34,671 bases of DNA from an uncultured Lachnospiraceae bacterium (GTDB taxonomy: Bacteria; Bacillota; Clostridia; Lachnospirales; Lachnospiraceae). This document shows, piece after piece, positions 23,002 to 30,159 of the stretch. The notes beneath the pieces are model-generated. The model saw only the letters and a list, made by a program, of their open reading frames with translations, had not been told where the DNA came from and ran no database searches. The first letter of the stretch is position 1. Every line of letters starts with the position of its first letter. Location of the stretch: contig CAMWOK010000002.1 of assembly GCA_947175845.1 (NCBI GenBank), forward strand, positions 1 through 34,671, written 5' to 3'. The translations under genes were made by a program, and so were the position numbers.

Positions 23002-25241
23002 ATTCTTTCCCTTAATCCCGTATATCGTTTCTGCTCACTCTCGTTTGCGATCATCTGGTTTACGGTATCCCTGCTTCCGAGTATTGTGACGCAGCTCTTT
23101 GCCCGCGTCACCCCGGTGTAGAGCAGATTTCTGTTCATCAGCATCCTCGGCCCCGCAAGGAGCGGCAGGATCACCGCGGGATACTCACTGCCCTGCGACT
23201 TGTGGATTGTGACTGCATACGCAAGCTCAATCTCGTCGAGACCAGTCATGGGATAGGTCACGCGCCTGAGGTCATCGTACTCCACAGTGAGCGTCTTCGC
23301 CGTCGCGTTGATTTCTTTTATCGTCCCCACATCCCCGTTGAACACGCCCTGTCCGCTGTCCACCGTGATACCGTATCTGCTGACAATCTCCCACTCGAGC
23401 TGATAGTTATTTTTGATCTGCATCACCTTGTCGCCCAGCCGGAACACGCCGTCTCCATGTGTTAGCTCTGGCTTGTCGGGCGACGGGGGATTCAGATACT
23501 GCTGCAAGATGCCGTTGAGTGTCTCCACCCCCAGCGCCCCTTTGCGCATCGGCGTGAGCACCTGAATATCATAGATCCCCGACTGGACGTATTTTGGAAG
23601 TTTTTCTGTGATGAGCAGTATCATATGCTTGTAGATCACATTCACATTGTCCCGCTCCAGAAAAAAGAAATCCCTGCTCTTGTTGTCGAGCCTGATCGGT
23701 TTTCCTTCATTAATACAATGTGCATTGACGACGATATCGCTCTCGCCCGCCTGGCGGAAGATCCTGGACAGGACGACGGTGGTGATGCATCCGCTCTCCA
23801 TCAGATCTTTCAGAACCTGACCCGGTCCGACGGAAGGAAGCTGATTTCTGTCTCCCACCATCACCAGCCGCGTTCCGGGCGCGATCGCCTTGAGCAGCGA
23901 CTGAAACAGGTGGATATCCACCATCGACATCTCATCGATAATAATGACATCCGCCTCAAGCGGATTGAGCTCATTTTTCTCAAAGTGCACAGCAAAAGCC
24001 TTCCTGTCATCCGACATATCCCCGTTGAGTTCCAAAAGCCGGTGTATGGTCCTGGCCTCAAATCCCGTCGCCTCCGTCATCCGCTTGGCCGCCCTCCCTG
24101 TGGGCGCAGCGAGAAAGATGTCCATCCCCTCCTGTTCAAAATAGTGAATGATCATGTTGATCGTGGTCGTCTTTCCAGTGCCCGGGCCGCCCGAGAGGAT
24201 AAATATCCCATTTTGCACCGCCTCTGTCACTGCCTTTCTCTGGAGCGCGTCCAGCTCCATATGGCTGCTTTCCTCAAGCTTCTGTATCTTTTTTTCAAGC
24301 TGTTCCAGCTCCACTTTGGTGAAGCGTTCCGCCCCGTCAAACGCCTGCTGAAGCTCATACAGCATCCGCGCACAGTTCAGCTCTGCATAGTAAAAGCTCA
24401 TGCCGTAGATACACAGCATCTTCTGGCCCTCATCCAGCTGCTTCTCCTTGATCACAAGCTTTTTGTCGATCGCGAGATTGGTGATCTGCGGTGCGATCTG
24501 TTCGGGTGCAAGCCCAAGCATGTCAGCGGCTTTCGTCAGCAAAAGCTCCTGCGGCAGAAACACATGCCCCTCCGATCCCGCCTGCAGCAGCGTGTACAGA
24601 ATCCCGCTGCGGATTCTGTAATCCGAGTCCGTGTGAATGCCAATGCGCGCCGCGATCTCGTCGGCGATGCGAAATCCGATCCCCGCCACATCCTCCGCCA
24701 GCTTATATGGATTTTCCTGCATAATTTTGTATAGCCCCATGCCATACTGCTTGTAGATCTTGGCTGCAAGCGTGTTGGAAATGCCATATTTCTGCAAAAA
24801 GAGCATCGCATCCCGCGCATCCTTCTTCTCCTCGACCTGCTCTGCGATCTCCCGCGCCTTCCGCTCACTGATTCCCTTGATCTCCGCAAGTCTGTGCGGT
24901 TCTTCCTCTATGATTCGGAACGTGTCGTCACCGAAATGCCGCACGATGCGTGCGGCAAGCGCCGCGCCTACCCCCTTGATTGCCCCGGAACCAAGATAGC
25001 GCTCGACAGCATATCTGTCCTCGGGCGCAACCACCTCAAAGTGCTCTACCTTGAACTGCTTTCCATAGATCGCATGTTCGACATAGGTGCCCTCCGCCAC
25101 GATGCTCTCCCCCTCGTCGAGGTTGGTAAAAATTCCCGTGCAGGTGATCTCCATCCCCTCCACCTTGAGATTGATCACGCCGTAACCGTTCTCAGTATTT
25201 TTGAAAATAATGTGCTCGACAAAGCCTTTGATTTGATCCAA
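22971..25241 (-). CDS. recD2: RecD2 (RecD/TraA-type) ATP-dependent 5'-3' DNA helicase
   Basis: About 756 residues. An N-terminal OB-like region (VEHIIFKNTENGYGVINLKV) is followed by helix-hairpin-helix repeats (about 80-205), then the SF1B helicase core. Walker A is LSGGPGTGKTTTINMI near 345, Walker B is VIIIDEMSMVD, motif III is GDRNQLPSVGPGQVL, and the last motifs are TIHKSQGSEYPAVI and LLYTGVTRAK. RecD2 acts in DNA repair and replication without RecBC. The start is TTG 25241 with AGGAGG at 25247-25252 five bases upstream, giving the usual N-terminus; the longer frame (TTG 25271) has no site. It ends 31 bp inside comFC. Confidence 0.94.
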   Translation of the reverse strand: MDQIKGFVEHIIFKNTENGYGVINLKVEGMEITCTGIFTNLDEGESIVAEGTYVEHAIYGKQFKVEHFEVVAPEDRYAVERYLGSGAIKGVGAALAARIVRHFGDDTFRIIEEEPHRLAEIKGISERKAREIAEQVEEKKDARDAMLFLQKYGISNTLAAKIYKQYGMGLYKIMQENPYKLAEDVAGIGFRIADEIAARIGIHTDSDYRIRSGILYTLLQAGSEGHVFLPQELLLTKAADMLGLAPEQIAPQITNLAIDKKLVIKEKQLDEGQKMLCIYGMSFYYAELNCARMLYELQQAFDGAERFTKVELEQLEKKIQKLEESSHMELDALQRKAVTEAVQNGIFILSGGPGTGKTTTINMIIHYFEQEGMDIFLAAPTGRAAKRMTEATGFEARTIHRLLELNGDMSDDRKAFAVHFEKNELNPLEADVIIIDEMSMVDIHLFQSLLKAIAPGTRLVMVGDRNQLPSVGPGQVLKDLMESGCITTVVLSRIFRQAGESDIVVNAHCINEGKPIRLDNKSRDFFFLERDNVNVIYKHMILLITEKLPKYVQSGIYDIQVLTPMRKGALGVETLNGILQQYLNPPSPDKPELTHGDGVFRLGDKVMQIKNNYQLEWEIVSRYGITVDSGQGVFNGDVGTIKEINATAKTLTVEYDDLRRVTYPMTGLDEIELAYAVTIHKSQGSEYPAVILPLLAGPRMLMNRNLLYTGVTRAKSCVTILGSRDTVNQMIANESEQKRYTGLRERICEIMNQDLA

Positions 25242-25271
25242 GACGGCCTCCTTATCCTCAACACGAAACAA

Positions 25272-25296
25272 CCGGCCTGTCTTCAGACAAGGTCGG
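25272..25296 (-). terminator. possible hairpin between the flagellar genes and recD2
   Basis: CCG-G-CC-TGTC at 25272-25281 pairs with GACA-A-GG-T-CGG at 25286-25296 around a 4-nt loop, with one bulge and one mismatch, and on the minus strand it is followed by TTGTTTCG. It lies 31 nt before recD2 and could weaken read-through from the rod genes. The stem is imperfect, so this is a low-confidence call. Confidence 0.3.
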
Positions 25297-25328
25297 CTGT
25301 CTCCAAAGGAACTGCTCCCAGCTCCTTA

Positions 25329-25718
25329 TTATTCCTCTGTAAGCGCCTCCGGCTGTACCACACCGATACCGTAGTTGCGCTTCATCTGCTCGTACAGGAT
25401 GTTTGCAAGTCCCAGTCCCTCGCCGTCCGTCACCTTTCCGCACAGCTCCTGCACTGCAAAATCCTTAAAATAATCCACCATTTTTGTCGCGTATCCGTCG
25501 TCCTCGTCATCGGAGAACACCTTTGTCGTCTCCATCATCGCGTTAAAGACCTGCTCGACAAAATAGGATTCAAACTCCTTGCAAGCCTCCTTGAGCTCCT
25601 TCTCATCCGCAGATGTCCCGCTTCCTGCAAGTTTGTTCTGCAGGGTCTGCGCCTTGTTGTTCGAAGCCTGGCTTGTCATGTAATCCGCATATGCGGAACC
25701 TGCTCCACCAATATTCAT
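25329..25718 (-). CDS. flagellar rod-binding protein (FlgJ N-terminal-like)
   Basis: 129 residues. The FlgJ N-terminal/rod-binding domain (PF10135) is recognised from LKEACKEFESYFVEQVFNAMMETT through YATKMVDYFKDFAVQELC and GLGLANILYEQM. The muramidase half of enteric FlgJ is absent, as in many Firmicutes, so it should act as a rod cap or scaffold and not cut peptidoglycan itself. AGGGGG precedes the ATG. It is the last of the flagellar genes, following flgG by 27 nt. Confidence 0.9.
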   Translation of the reverse strand: MNIGGAGSAYADYMTSQASNNKAQTLQNKLAGSGTSADEKELKEACKEFESYFVEQVFNAMMETTKVFSDDEDDGYATKMVDYFKDFAVQELCGKVTDGEGLGLANILYEQMKRNYGIGVVQPEALTEE

Positions 25719-25745
25719 ACTGTCATCCCCCTATCCAGTTCACGC

Positions 25746-26567
25746 CTACCGCTTCAGCTGATTTGCCTGCTGAAGCATCTCGTCCGAGGTGGTGATGACC
25801 TTGGAGTTCATCTCGTAAGCCCTCTGTGCCACAATCAGGTTGACCATCTCATCGGCAATCTGTACATTGGATCCCTCAAGGTATCCCTGGATCATTTTTG
25901 TCTTGGGCAGATTGTCATTCTCAGCCTCATTCATCGCCTCTCCGCTCGCCGCCGTCTCAGAATACAGGCTATCGCCCTCCTTGCTCAGTCCCGCCGGATT
26001 GTTAAACTGCCAGAGTCCGATCTGTATGTCGAGGCTCTCCGGCACGCCCTTCTCATTTGGATAGTACAGCATGCCATCCTTCTGACTCACTGTGATCTTG
26101 CTGGTCACAATGTCGTCATCCTCAAGAATGATCGGCTCGCCCTCGGTGTTGAGCACCGGAAGCCCGTCTGTCGTCTCGAGCGTGATCCCCTGCGGGCCAA
26201 CGGCAAATACAAAGTTTCCGTTTCTCGTGTAATATGTATTTCCATCTGCGCCTCTGATGCCGAAAAACCCGCGTCCGTTCAGCGCAAAATTCGCTGATCC
26301 CGGCGTCTCAAGCATACTTCCGTCCGTGAAGATGGAGGTGATCGAAGAATTTCTCACACCCAGGCCCACCTCTGCGCCGATCGGTTTGTTGGCGCCGTTT
26401 GCCGTGGTGGTTCTCGTCTGTATGGTCTGATACAGGAGTGATTTGAACTCCATAACCTCCGCCTTGTAACCTGTCGTGTTCACGTTCGCAAGGTTATTGG
26501 AAATATTGTCTACATTTAACTGCTGCGCGATCATGCCTGTCGCGCCTGTCCACAAAGAGCGTACCAT
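25746..26567 (-). CDS. flgG: flagellar basal-body distal rod protein FlgG-like (FlhP)
   Basis: 273 residues. The rod/hook/HAP N-terminus RSLWTGATGMIAQQLNVDNISNNLANVNTTGYK is present. The middle has FALNGRGFFGIRGADGNTYYTRNGNF, and the C-terminus has QGYLEGSNVQIADEMVNLIVAQRAYEMNSKVI followed by DEMLQQANQLKR. The EGSNVxxxxEMVxLIxAQRAYExNSK block is the FlgG signature. It builds the distal rod and is exported by the flagellar type III apparatus. GGAGGG lies upstream of the ATG. In Bacillus the equivalent pair flhO/flhP lies beside mbl and is sigma-D dependent, which matches the promoter found here. Confidence 0.93.
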   Translation of the reverse strand: MVRSLWTGATGMIAQQLNVDNISNNLANVNTTGYKAEVMEFKSLLYQTIQTRTTTANGANKPIGAEVGLGVRNSSITSIFTDGSMLETPGSANFALNGRGFFGIRGADGNTYYTRNGNFVFAVGPQGITLETTDGLPVLNTEGEPIILEDDDIVTSKITVSQKDGMLYYPNEKGVPESLDIQIGLWQFNNPAGLSKEGDSLYSETAASGEAMNEAENDNLPKTKMIQGYLEGSNVQIADEMVNLIVAQRAYEMNSKVITTSDEMLQQANQLKR

Positions 26568-26589
26568 TTATCTTTCCCTCCTGATATTA

Positions 26590-27366
26590 TCAAACTTTGC
26601 TCAGCGTCATCGTCTTTTCAAGCGTCTCGTCAAAGGTTGTCAGCATCTTCTGATTTGACTCGTACTGTCTTGAAATCGTTATCATGTTTACCATTTCCTT
26701 GACAACGGATGTGTTTGCCATCTCGAGATATCCCTGATGAAGTTCGGGATCCTCCGCTTCGATCTCCACTGCCCCCTCCTTGGTATCCCACATGGTCTCT
26801 CCGTAGTGCGTCAGATAATTGGTGTCTTCAAAATCCGATATTTTGAGGCTCGCCACAAGTCTGTCGTCCTGAAAAATATCGCCGGACCGGTCAAACACAG
26901 TGGTGCCTGCCGTCGTGGAGAGCTGGATTCGTCCGTTCTCACCGAGGACATAATCGCCATCCTTCGTCACCAGATAGCCGTCCTTTGTGATGGTAAATCC
27001 GCCATCCCGCGTATATTTCGTGGAGGTCTCGCCCGCTTTGTTGGTAAACTCGATGTTGAAAAATCCGCTTCCGCCGAGCGCGATATCGTAGGTGTTCCCG
27101 GTATCTCTGAGCGATCCCTGCGAAAAGTCTGTGTAGGTCTCGCCGATCTTCACTCCGAGGCTCATGTTGCCAAGCCTTTTTGGCGTGTTGGGATTCTCGG
27201 ACAAATCCTTGATTTTTACCGCCATCACTTCCGCGTACGCCTGACTCGTAGAGCCTTCTTTCTTGAATCCGGTCGTATCTGCATTTGCCAGATTGTTCGA
27301 CATGATATCCATCCTGTACTGCTCATTCAACATACCAGTGTATGATGTATATAGACCTCTAAGCAT
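26590..27366 (-). CDS. flgF: flagellar basal-body rod protein FlgF-like (FlhO)
   Basis: 258 residues. The rod N-terminus LRGLYTSYTGMLNEQYRMDIMSNNLANADTTGFK is followed by GSGFFNIEFTNKAGETSTKYTRDGGFT, DGDYVLGENG and the C-terminal block QGYLEMANTSVVKEMVNMITISRQYESNQKML, which carries the rod-family ANTSVVxEMVxMIxxxRxYExNQK pattern. It is a proximal-rod component. AGGAGG lies 5 nt before the ATG. mreB ends 72 nt upstream; that gap has a 7-bp inverted repeat (27382-27413 region) but no promoter I would defend. Confidence 0.92.
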   Translation of the reverse strand: MLRGLYTSYTGMLNEQYRMDIMSNNLANADTTGFKKEGSTSQAYAEVMAVKIKDLSENPNTPKRLGNMSLGVKIGETYTDFSQGSLRDTGNTYDIALGGSGFFNIEFTNKAGETSTKYTRDGGFTITKDGYLVTKDGDYVLGENGRIQLSTTAGTTVFDRSGDIFQDDRLVASLKISDFEDTNYLTHYGETMWDTKEGAVEIEAEDPELHQGYLEMANTSVVKEMVNMITISRQYESNQKMLTTFDETLEKTMTLSKV

Positions 27367-27438
27367 AAATTCCTCCTAATCTGCTGACTGCATCGACATT
27401 TTCGGTGTCAGCATCTGTGTCGGAATCCCGCCTGTCAA

Positions 27439-28431
27439 TCACTCATCCCTGCTGCCCGCAAGGAACTCCACGTACTTGCCTGTACCGATGGCTACCGCCG
27501 TCATCGGCTCCTCCGCAGTCATGGTATTGATGCCGGTCCTGGACTCAATCAGGTCCTCGAGCCCGCAGAGCAGGCTTCCGCCCCCGGTGAGCACAATTCC
27601 CCTGTCCGCGATATCTGCCGCAAGCTCAGGCGGAGTTTTCTCCAGAACGCTGTGGATCGTGTCGATAATCTGGGAGGTCGTCTCGCGAAGCGCCTCCTCC
27701 GTCTCGTCAGAGGAAACTCTGATCGTCTTGGGAAGACCTGTGACGAGATTGCGTCCCCTCACATCCAGATAATCCACTTCCGCTCTCTTAAATGCTGAAC
27801 CAATTTTAATTTTAATGTCTTCTGCCGTTCTCTCACCAATCAAAAGATTGTGTTTTTTTCTCATATATCTGACAATGGCTTCGTCGAAGTCATCGCCTGC
27901 GACCTTGATCGATGCACTGACCACAGTGCCTCCAAGCGATATCACCGCAATATCCGAGGTACCGCCCCCGATATCCACGATCATATTCCCACAAGGTTTT
28001 GAGATATCAATCCCCGCACCGATCGCCGCTGCAATCGGCTCCTCAATAATCTTGACATCCCTCGCGCCCGCCTGGTAGGTGGCATCCTCAACAGCCTTCT
28101 TCTCCACCTCTGTGACTCCGCTCGGCACACACACCGCGATGATGGGCTTTCTGAATGTCTTTCTGCCCAGCGCCTTCTGAATGAAGTGCTTCATCATCTG
28201 CTCGGTCACTTTGTAATCGGATATAACGCCCTGTCGGAGCGGTCTGACTGCCACAATATTTCCCGGCGTTCTGCCGAGCATCAGACGCGCATCCTCACCG
28301 ATGGCCTTTATCTTCTGCGTGTCCCTGTCAAAGGCAACGACAGAAGGCTCCTTCAGCACGACGCCCTTTCCTCTGATATAAACTAATATACTCGCGGTTC
28401 CAAGATCGATTCCAATATCTGTGTATTGCAT
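27439..28431 (-). CDS. mreB: MreB/Mbl rod-shape-determining actin homologue
   Basis: About 330 residues. The N-terminal phosphate-1 motif IGIDLGTASILVYIRG is followed by VRPLRQGVISDYKVTE, PSGVTEVEKKAVEDAT, EEPIAAAIGAGIDI, the phosphate-2 DIGGGTSDIAVISLGG, and the adenosine motif GIVLTGGGSLLCGLEDLI. It forms membrane-bound filaments that direct lateral wall synthesis. Adjacency to flgF/flgG points to the Mbl branch, though the sequence alone does not separate Mbl from MreB for me. ATG 28431 has AGGGG at 9 nt; the frame open to 28575 is leader. Three promoters lie in the leader. Confidence 0.95.
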   Translation of the reverse strand: MQYTDIGIDLGTASILVYIRGKGVVLKEPSVVAFDRDTQKIKAIGEDARLMLGRTPGNIVAVRPLRQGVISDYKVTEQMMKHFIQKALGRKTFRKPIIAVCVPSGVTEVEKKAVEDATYQAGARDVKIIEEPIAAAIGAGIDISKPCGNMIVDIGGGTSDIAVISLGGTVVSASIKVAGDDFDEAIVRYMRKKHNLLIGERTAEDIKIKIGSAFKRAEVDYLDVRGRNLVTGLPKTIRVSSDETEEALRETTSQIIDTIHSVLEKTPPELAADIADRGIVLTGGGSLLCGLEDLIESRTGINTMTAEEPMTAVAIGTGKYVEFLAGSRDE

Positions 28432-28554
28432 GGCTGTGTGCCCCTTTCTATGAATTAAAATCAGGTCATGTATCATTCGCTTTTCAGCGCAGTCTTCTGA
28501 TAACTTAGTATTCCCATTACAGTTATATCTATGAAGACATACTGTAACTAAGCT

Positions 28555-28582
28555 ATTATAACCTAATTTAACCATTTTTCAA
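28555..28582 (-). promoter_or_regulatory. sigma-A promoter nearest to mreB
   Basis: TTGAAA at 28577-28582 and a perfect TATAAT at 28555-28560 on the minus strand, separated by 16 bp. The predicted start is near 28548, giving a leader of about 118 nt to the mreB ATG. Confidence 0.7.
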
Positions 28583-28657
28583 AGGGTTTTCACACTTTTT
28601 TTACAATAAAAACTTATGAAACCTGAAATCGTACCGCCAAAATGGTTTACAGTAATT

Positions 28658-28685
28658 ATATCGGCCGCTTTTTCACAATACTTTA
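28658..28685 (-). promoter_or_regulatory. sigma-28 (SigD/FliA-type) promoter
   Basis: On the minus strand TAAA (28682-28685, in TAAAGTAT) and GCCGATAT (28658-28665) are separated by 16 bp. This equals the SigD consensus TAAA-N14-16-GCCGATAT of Bacillus and is close to the enteric FliA site. The predicted start is near 28651, about 220 nt before mreB. It places the rod genes flgF and flgG, and with them mreB, under flagellar control. Confidence 0.75.
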
Positions 28686-28712
28686 GTTATTTTCAAAATA
28701 TTATGTAAATTC

Positions 28713-28741
28713 ATTATATTATCTGACAACTTGTTTGTAAA
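28713..28741 (-). promoter_or_regulatory. distal sigma-A promoter upstream of mreB
   Basis: TTTACA at 28736-28741 and TATAAT at 28713-28718 on the minus strand, separated by 17 bp. Only one position of the -35 differs from consensus. The start would be near 28706, about 40 nt downstream of the bactofilin terminator. Confidence 0.65.
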
Positions 28742-28781
28742 GCTTTTTATGTAAAAACTGTAACGTCCCCTACCCGTGTAC

Positions 28782-28812
28782 AAAAAAAGACTGCCACCTA
28801 TCTGTGACAGTC
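28782..28812 (-). terminator. Rho-independent terminator after the bactofilin gene
   Basis: On the minus strand GACTGTCAC (28804-28812) and GTGGCAGTC (28789-28797) form a 9-bp stem with one G-U pair and a 6-nt loop, followed directly by seven T (28782-28788). It starts 13 nt after the bactofilin stop, a textbook intrinsic terminator. Confidence 0.92.
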
Positions 28813-28825
28813 CACACTTGTATCG

Positions 28826-29224
28826 CTATACTTCCGATCCTGCATACAGGCTTTCCGAAGAAGCGGATGACATCGTACATCTTCCGTCAAACGCAGCCCC
28901 CTCGTCGATGACAAGAGAACCGGCTGTGATATTTCCTGCAATCTTGCCTGTCGACAGCAGCTCGAGCTTCCCCTGGACCGTGATATCACCATCCACTCTT
29001 CCTGAGATGATGACGCTCTGCGCAGAAATGTTTCCTTTGACCTGCCCCTCTGAGCTGAGAATCAATTTCTTTTCACAGGTGCAGTTTCCATTGATTATGC
29101 CGTCAATCCGAACTGTCTCCCCCGAGGTCAGATCGCCGTCAAAGGTGGTCTCCTTTCCGATCAGCGTGCTGACTTTCTCCCGTGCGTCGTCTGCGTACGC
29201 AGCGTTTTTTCCCTTACCTAACAT
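28826..29224 (-). CDS. bactofilin (polymer-forming cytoskeletal protein)
   Basis: 132 residues. The bactofilin domain (PF04519) is recognised from STLIGKETTFDGDLTSGETVRIDGIINGNC through KGNISAQSVIISGRVDGDITVQGKLELLSTGKIAGNI, a right-handed beta-helix repeat of short G/D-containing turns. Bactofilins form nucleotide-free filaments at the membrane that localise wall enzymes or motility parts. It is second in an operon after a LytM-like membrane gene, a pairing also seen in other bacteria where bactofilin and an M23 enzyme shape cells. GGAGG lies 6 nt before the ATG. The C-terminal tail is short and acidic. Confidence 0.94.
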   Translation of the reverse strand: MLGKGKNAAYADDAREKVSTLIGKETTFDGDLTSGETVRIDGIINGNCTCEKKLILSSEGQVKGNISAQSVIISGRVDGDITVQGKLELLSTGKIAGNITAGSLVIDEGAAFDGRCTMSSASSESLYAGSEV

Positions 29225-29236
29225 GATTTCCTCCTT

Positions 29237-29977
29237 TTAACCTTTCGCTTCCAGTACCAGCAGCGGATCGATCACCTGCTCCTCATAAATAACCTGGTAA
29301 TCAAACGGCGTATCGTTCCCGCTGATCACAATCATGGCATCCCGGATCTTCACCTGCTGTCCCGCCGCCACCTGCACATTCGCCTCCTGCTGACACATAT
29401 AGCGCGATCGATAACCGTTCCCATGATCTACTTCTATGATAATTGGATATGTATCATCCGAGGCAACTGAGGTAACTGTGCCATCTCCCGCGGCGATAAT
29501 CCGATCCTCCGCCTGTGCGCTGATCGAGATATACGGGTGCTCCTCCGAGTAGGATTCCTTCAAAAGTCCTCCTGCAGTGCAGGGGTACTGGCTCGGGACC
29601 GATGTGTCCCTGGGCGTCTCCTCCGGCGCACTCTCCTCTGACTCCGCCGTCTCAGCTTTGACGATCTCAGCCTGCCTGTATAATTCAATCTCTTCTGTGA
29701 GGGCCGCATTCTCCGTGTTTAAGGCTTCCTTTTCTCCCTCAAGCTGCTCCACTTTCTGTTCGCTTGCCGCCAGCTTCCTGCGAAGATCATACTCGTTTTT
29801 AAAGCGCGCACCCGAACGGTATATCGTCCATGCAAACGTGATGCAGATCACCAGCATCAGGATAACCAGCAGCCGCAGAGCCCTGAGTGGAAAGTAAAAC
29901 TGTCTGGTTTCCTTTCCCGTGTTGGAGATGAGCAAAAGCGAGAAAGATTCCTTGCGCTTGTGTTTTTGCTGTTTCAT
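29237..29977 (-). CDS. membrane-anchored degenerate LytM (M23-like) protein
   Basis: About 246 residues: a basic cytoplasmic N-terminus, one transmembrane helix (about 33-53, LRLLVILMLVICITFAWTIY), a coiled coil (about 62-105, KLAASEQKVEQLEGEKEALNTENAALTEEIELY), a low-complexity acidic linker, and a C-terminal LytM/M23-like fold (AAGDGTVTSVASDD, IIIEVDHGNGYRSRYM, VAAGQQVKI). The zinc-binding residues are missing: no HxxxD before the fold, YMCQ in place of YxH, and no HxH near the end. It is therefore likely an inactive activator or scaffold, like EnvC-type regulators, working with the bactofilin. ATG 29977 has GGAG 6 nt upstream; the ATG four codons earlier lacks a site. Confidence 0.82.
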   Translation of the reverse strand: MKQQKHKRKESFSLLLISNTGKETRQFYFPLRALRLLVILMLVICITFAWTIYRSGARFKNEYDLRRKLAASEQKVEQLEGEKEALNTENAALTEEIELYRQAEIVKAETAESEESAPEETPRDTSVPSQYPCTAGGLLKESYSEEHPYISISAQAEDRIIAAGDGTVTSVASDDTYPIIIEVDHGNGYRSRYMCQQEANVQVAAGQQVKIRDAMIVISGNDTPFDYQVIYEEQVIDPLLVLEAKG

Positions 29978-30019
29978 AATAATCTCCATTCTGTGTCAAA
30001 CTATTACAACTATGTTACA

Positions 30020-30047
30020 ATTCTATCACAAATTTGCAAAATGTCAA
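30020..30047 (-). promoter_or_regulatory. sigma-A promoter of the LytM-like/bactofilin operon
   Basis: A perfect TTGACA at 30042-30047 and TAGAAT at 30020-30025 on the minus strand, 16 bp apart. The start would be near 30013, about 36 nt before the ATG at 29977. The tandem repeat at 30049-30118 begins two bases upstream of the -35. Confidence 0.75.
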
Positions 30048-30048
30048 A

Positions 30049-30118
30049 TCCATTCTTTTGTGGAAATTATTTCATAGAAATTCTTTCATGGAAATTTTTT
30101 CATGGAAATCCTTTCAGG
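30049..30118. repeat. five 14-bp tandem repeats upstream of the promoter
   Basis: Four clear copies of GAAATTNTTTCATG lie head to tail at 30063-30076, 30077-30090, 30091-30104 and 30105-30118. A degenerate fifth copy at 30049-30062 shares the ATTCTTT core. The unit is partly palindromic (GAAAT/ATTTC in the first clear copy). It fills the space from two bases upstream of the -35 to about -105, and so may be an operator array or an AT-rich upstream element. Confidence 0.8.
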
Positions 30119-30159
30119 AAAGGTTCGTGTTCGCTTTGTCCTGCAAATCCGCCTGCCTC

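Larger units (their letters stand above)
28432..28781 (-). promoter_or_regulatory. long AT-rich leader of the mreB-flgF-flgG unit
   Basis: No gene lies in this stretch. It holds three promoter candidates listed separately. Near the first base of the shortest predicted transcript, TTACAGT (28517-28523) and ACTGTAA (28541-28547) form a perfect inverted repeat, extended by CTTAG (28504-28508)/CTAAG (28548-28552). A 5'-end stem-loop is therefore possible. The leader from the most distant promoter would be about 275 nt. I see no known riboswitch in it. Confidence 0.6.

Noticed and set aside
23625..24734. 369-codon open frame on the plus strand
   Set aside because: It lies wholly inside recD2, is rich in His and Arg from antisense codons, and has no domain.
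25329..25718. bifunctional FlgJ with muramidase
   Set aside because: Only the rod-binding domain is present; the protein ends where the muramidase would begin.
24894..26297. 467-codon open frame on the plus strand
   Set aside because: It runs antisense across recD2 and flgG, whose family motifs are complete on the minus strand; it has no recognisable domain and no ribosome binding site.
29237..29977. active M23 peptidoglycan hydrolase
   Set aside because: All zinc-binding and catalytic histidines are missing although the fold is recognisable.
30049..30118. CRISPR array
   Set aside because: Repeats are 14 bp and contiguous without spacers, and there are no cas genes.
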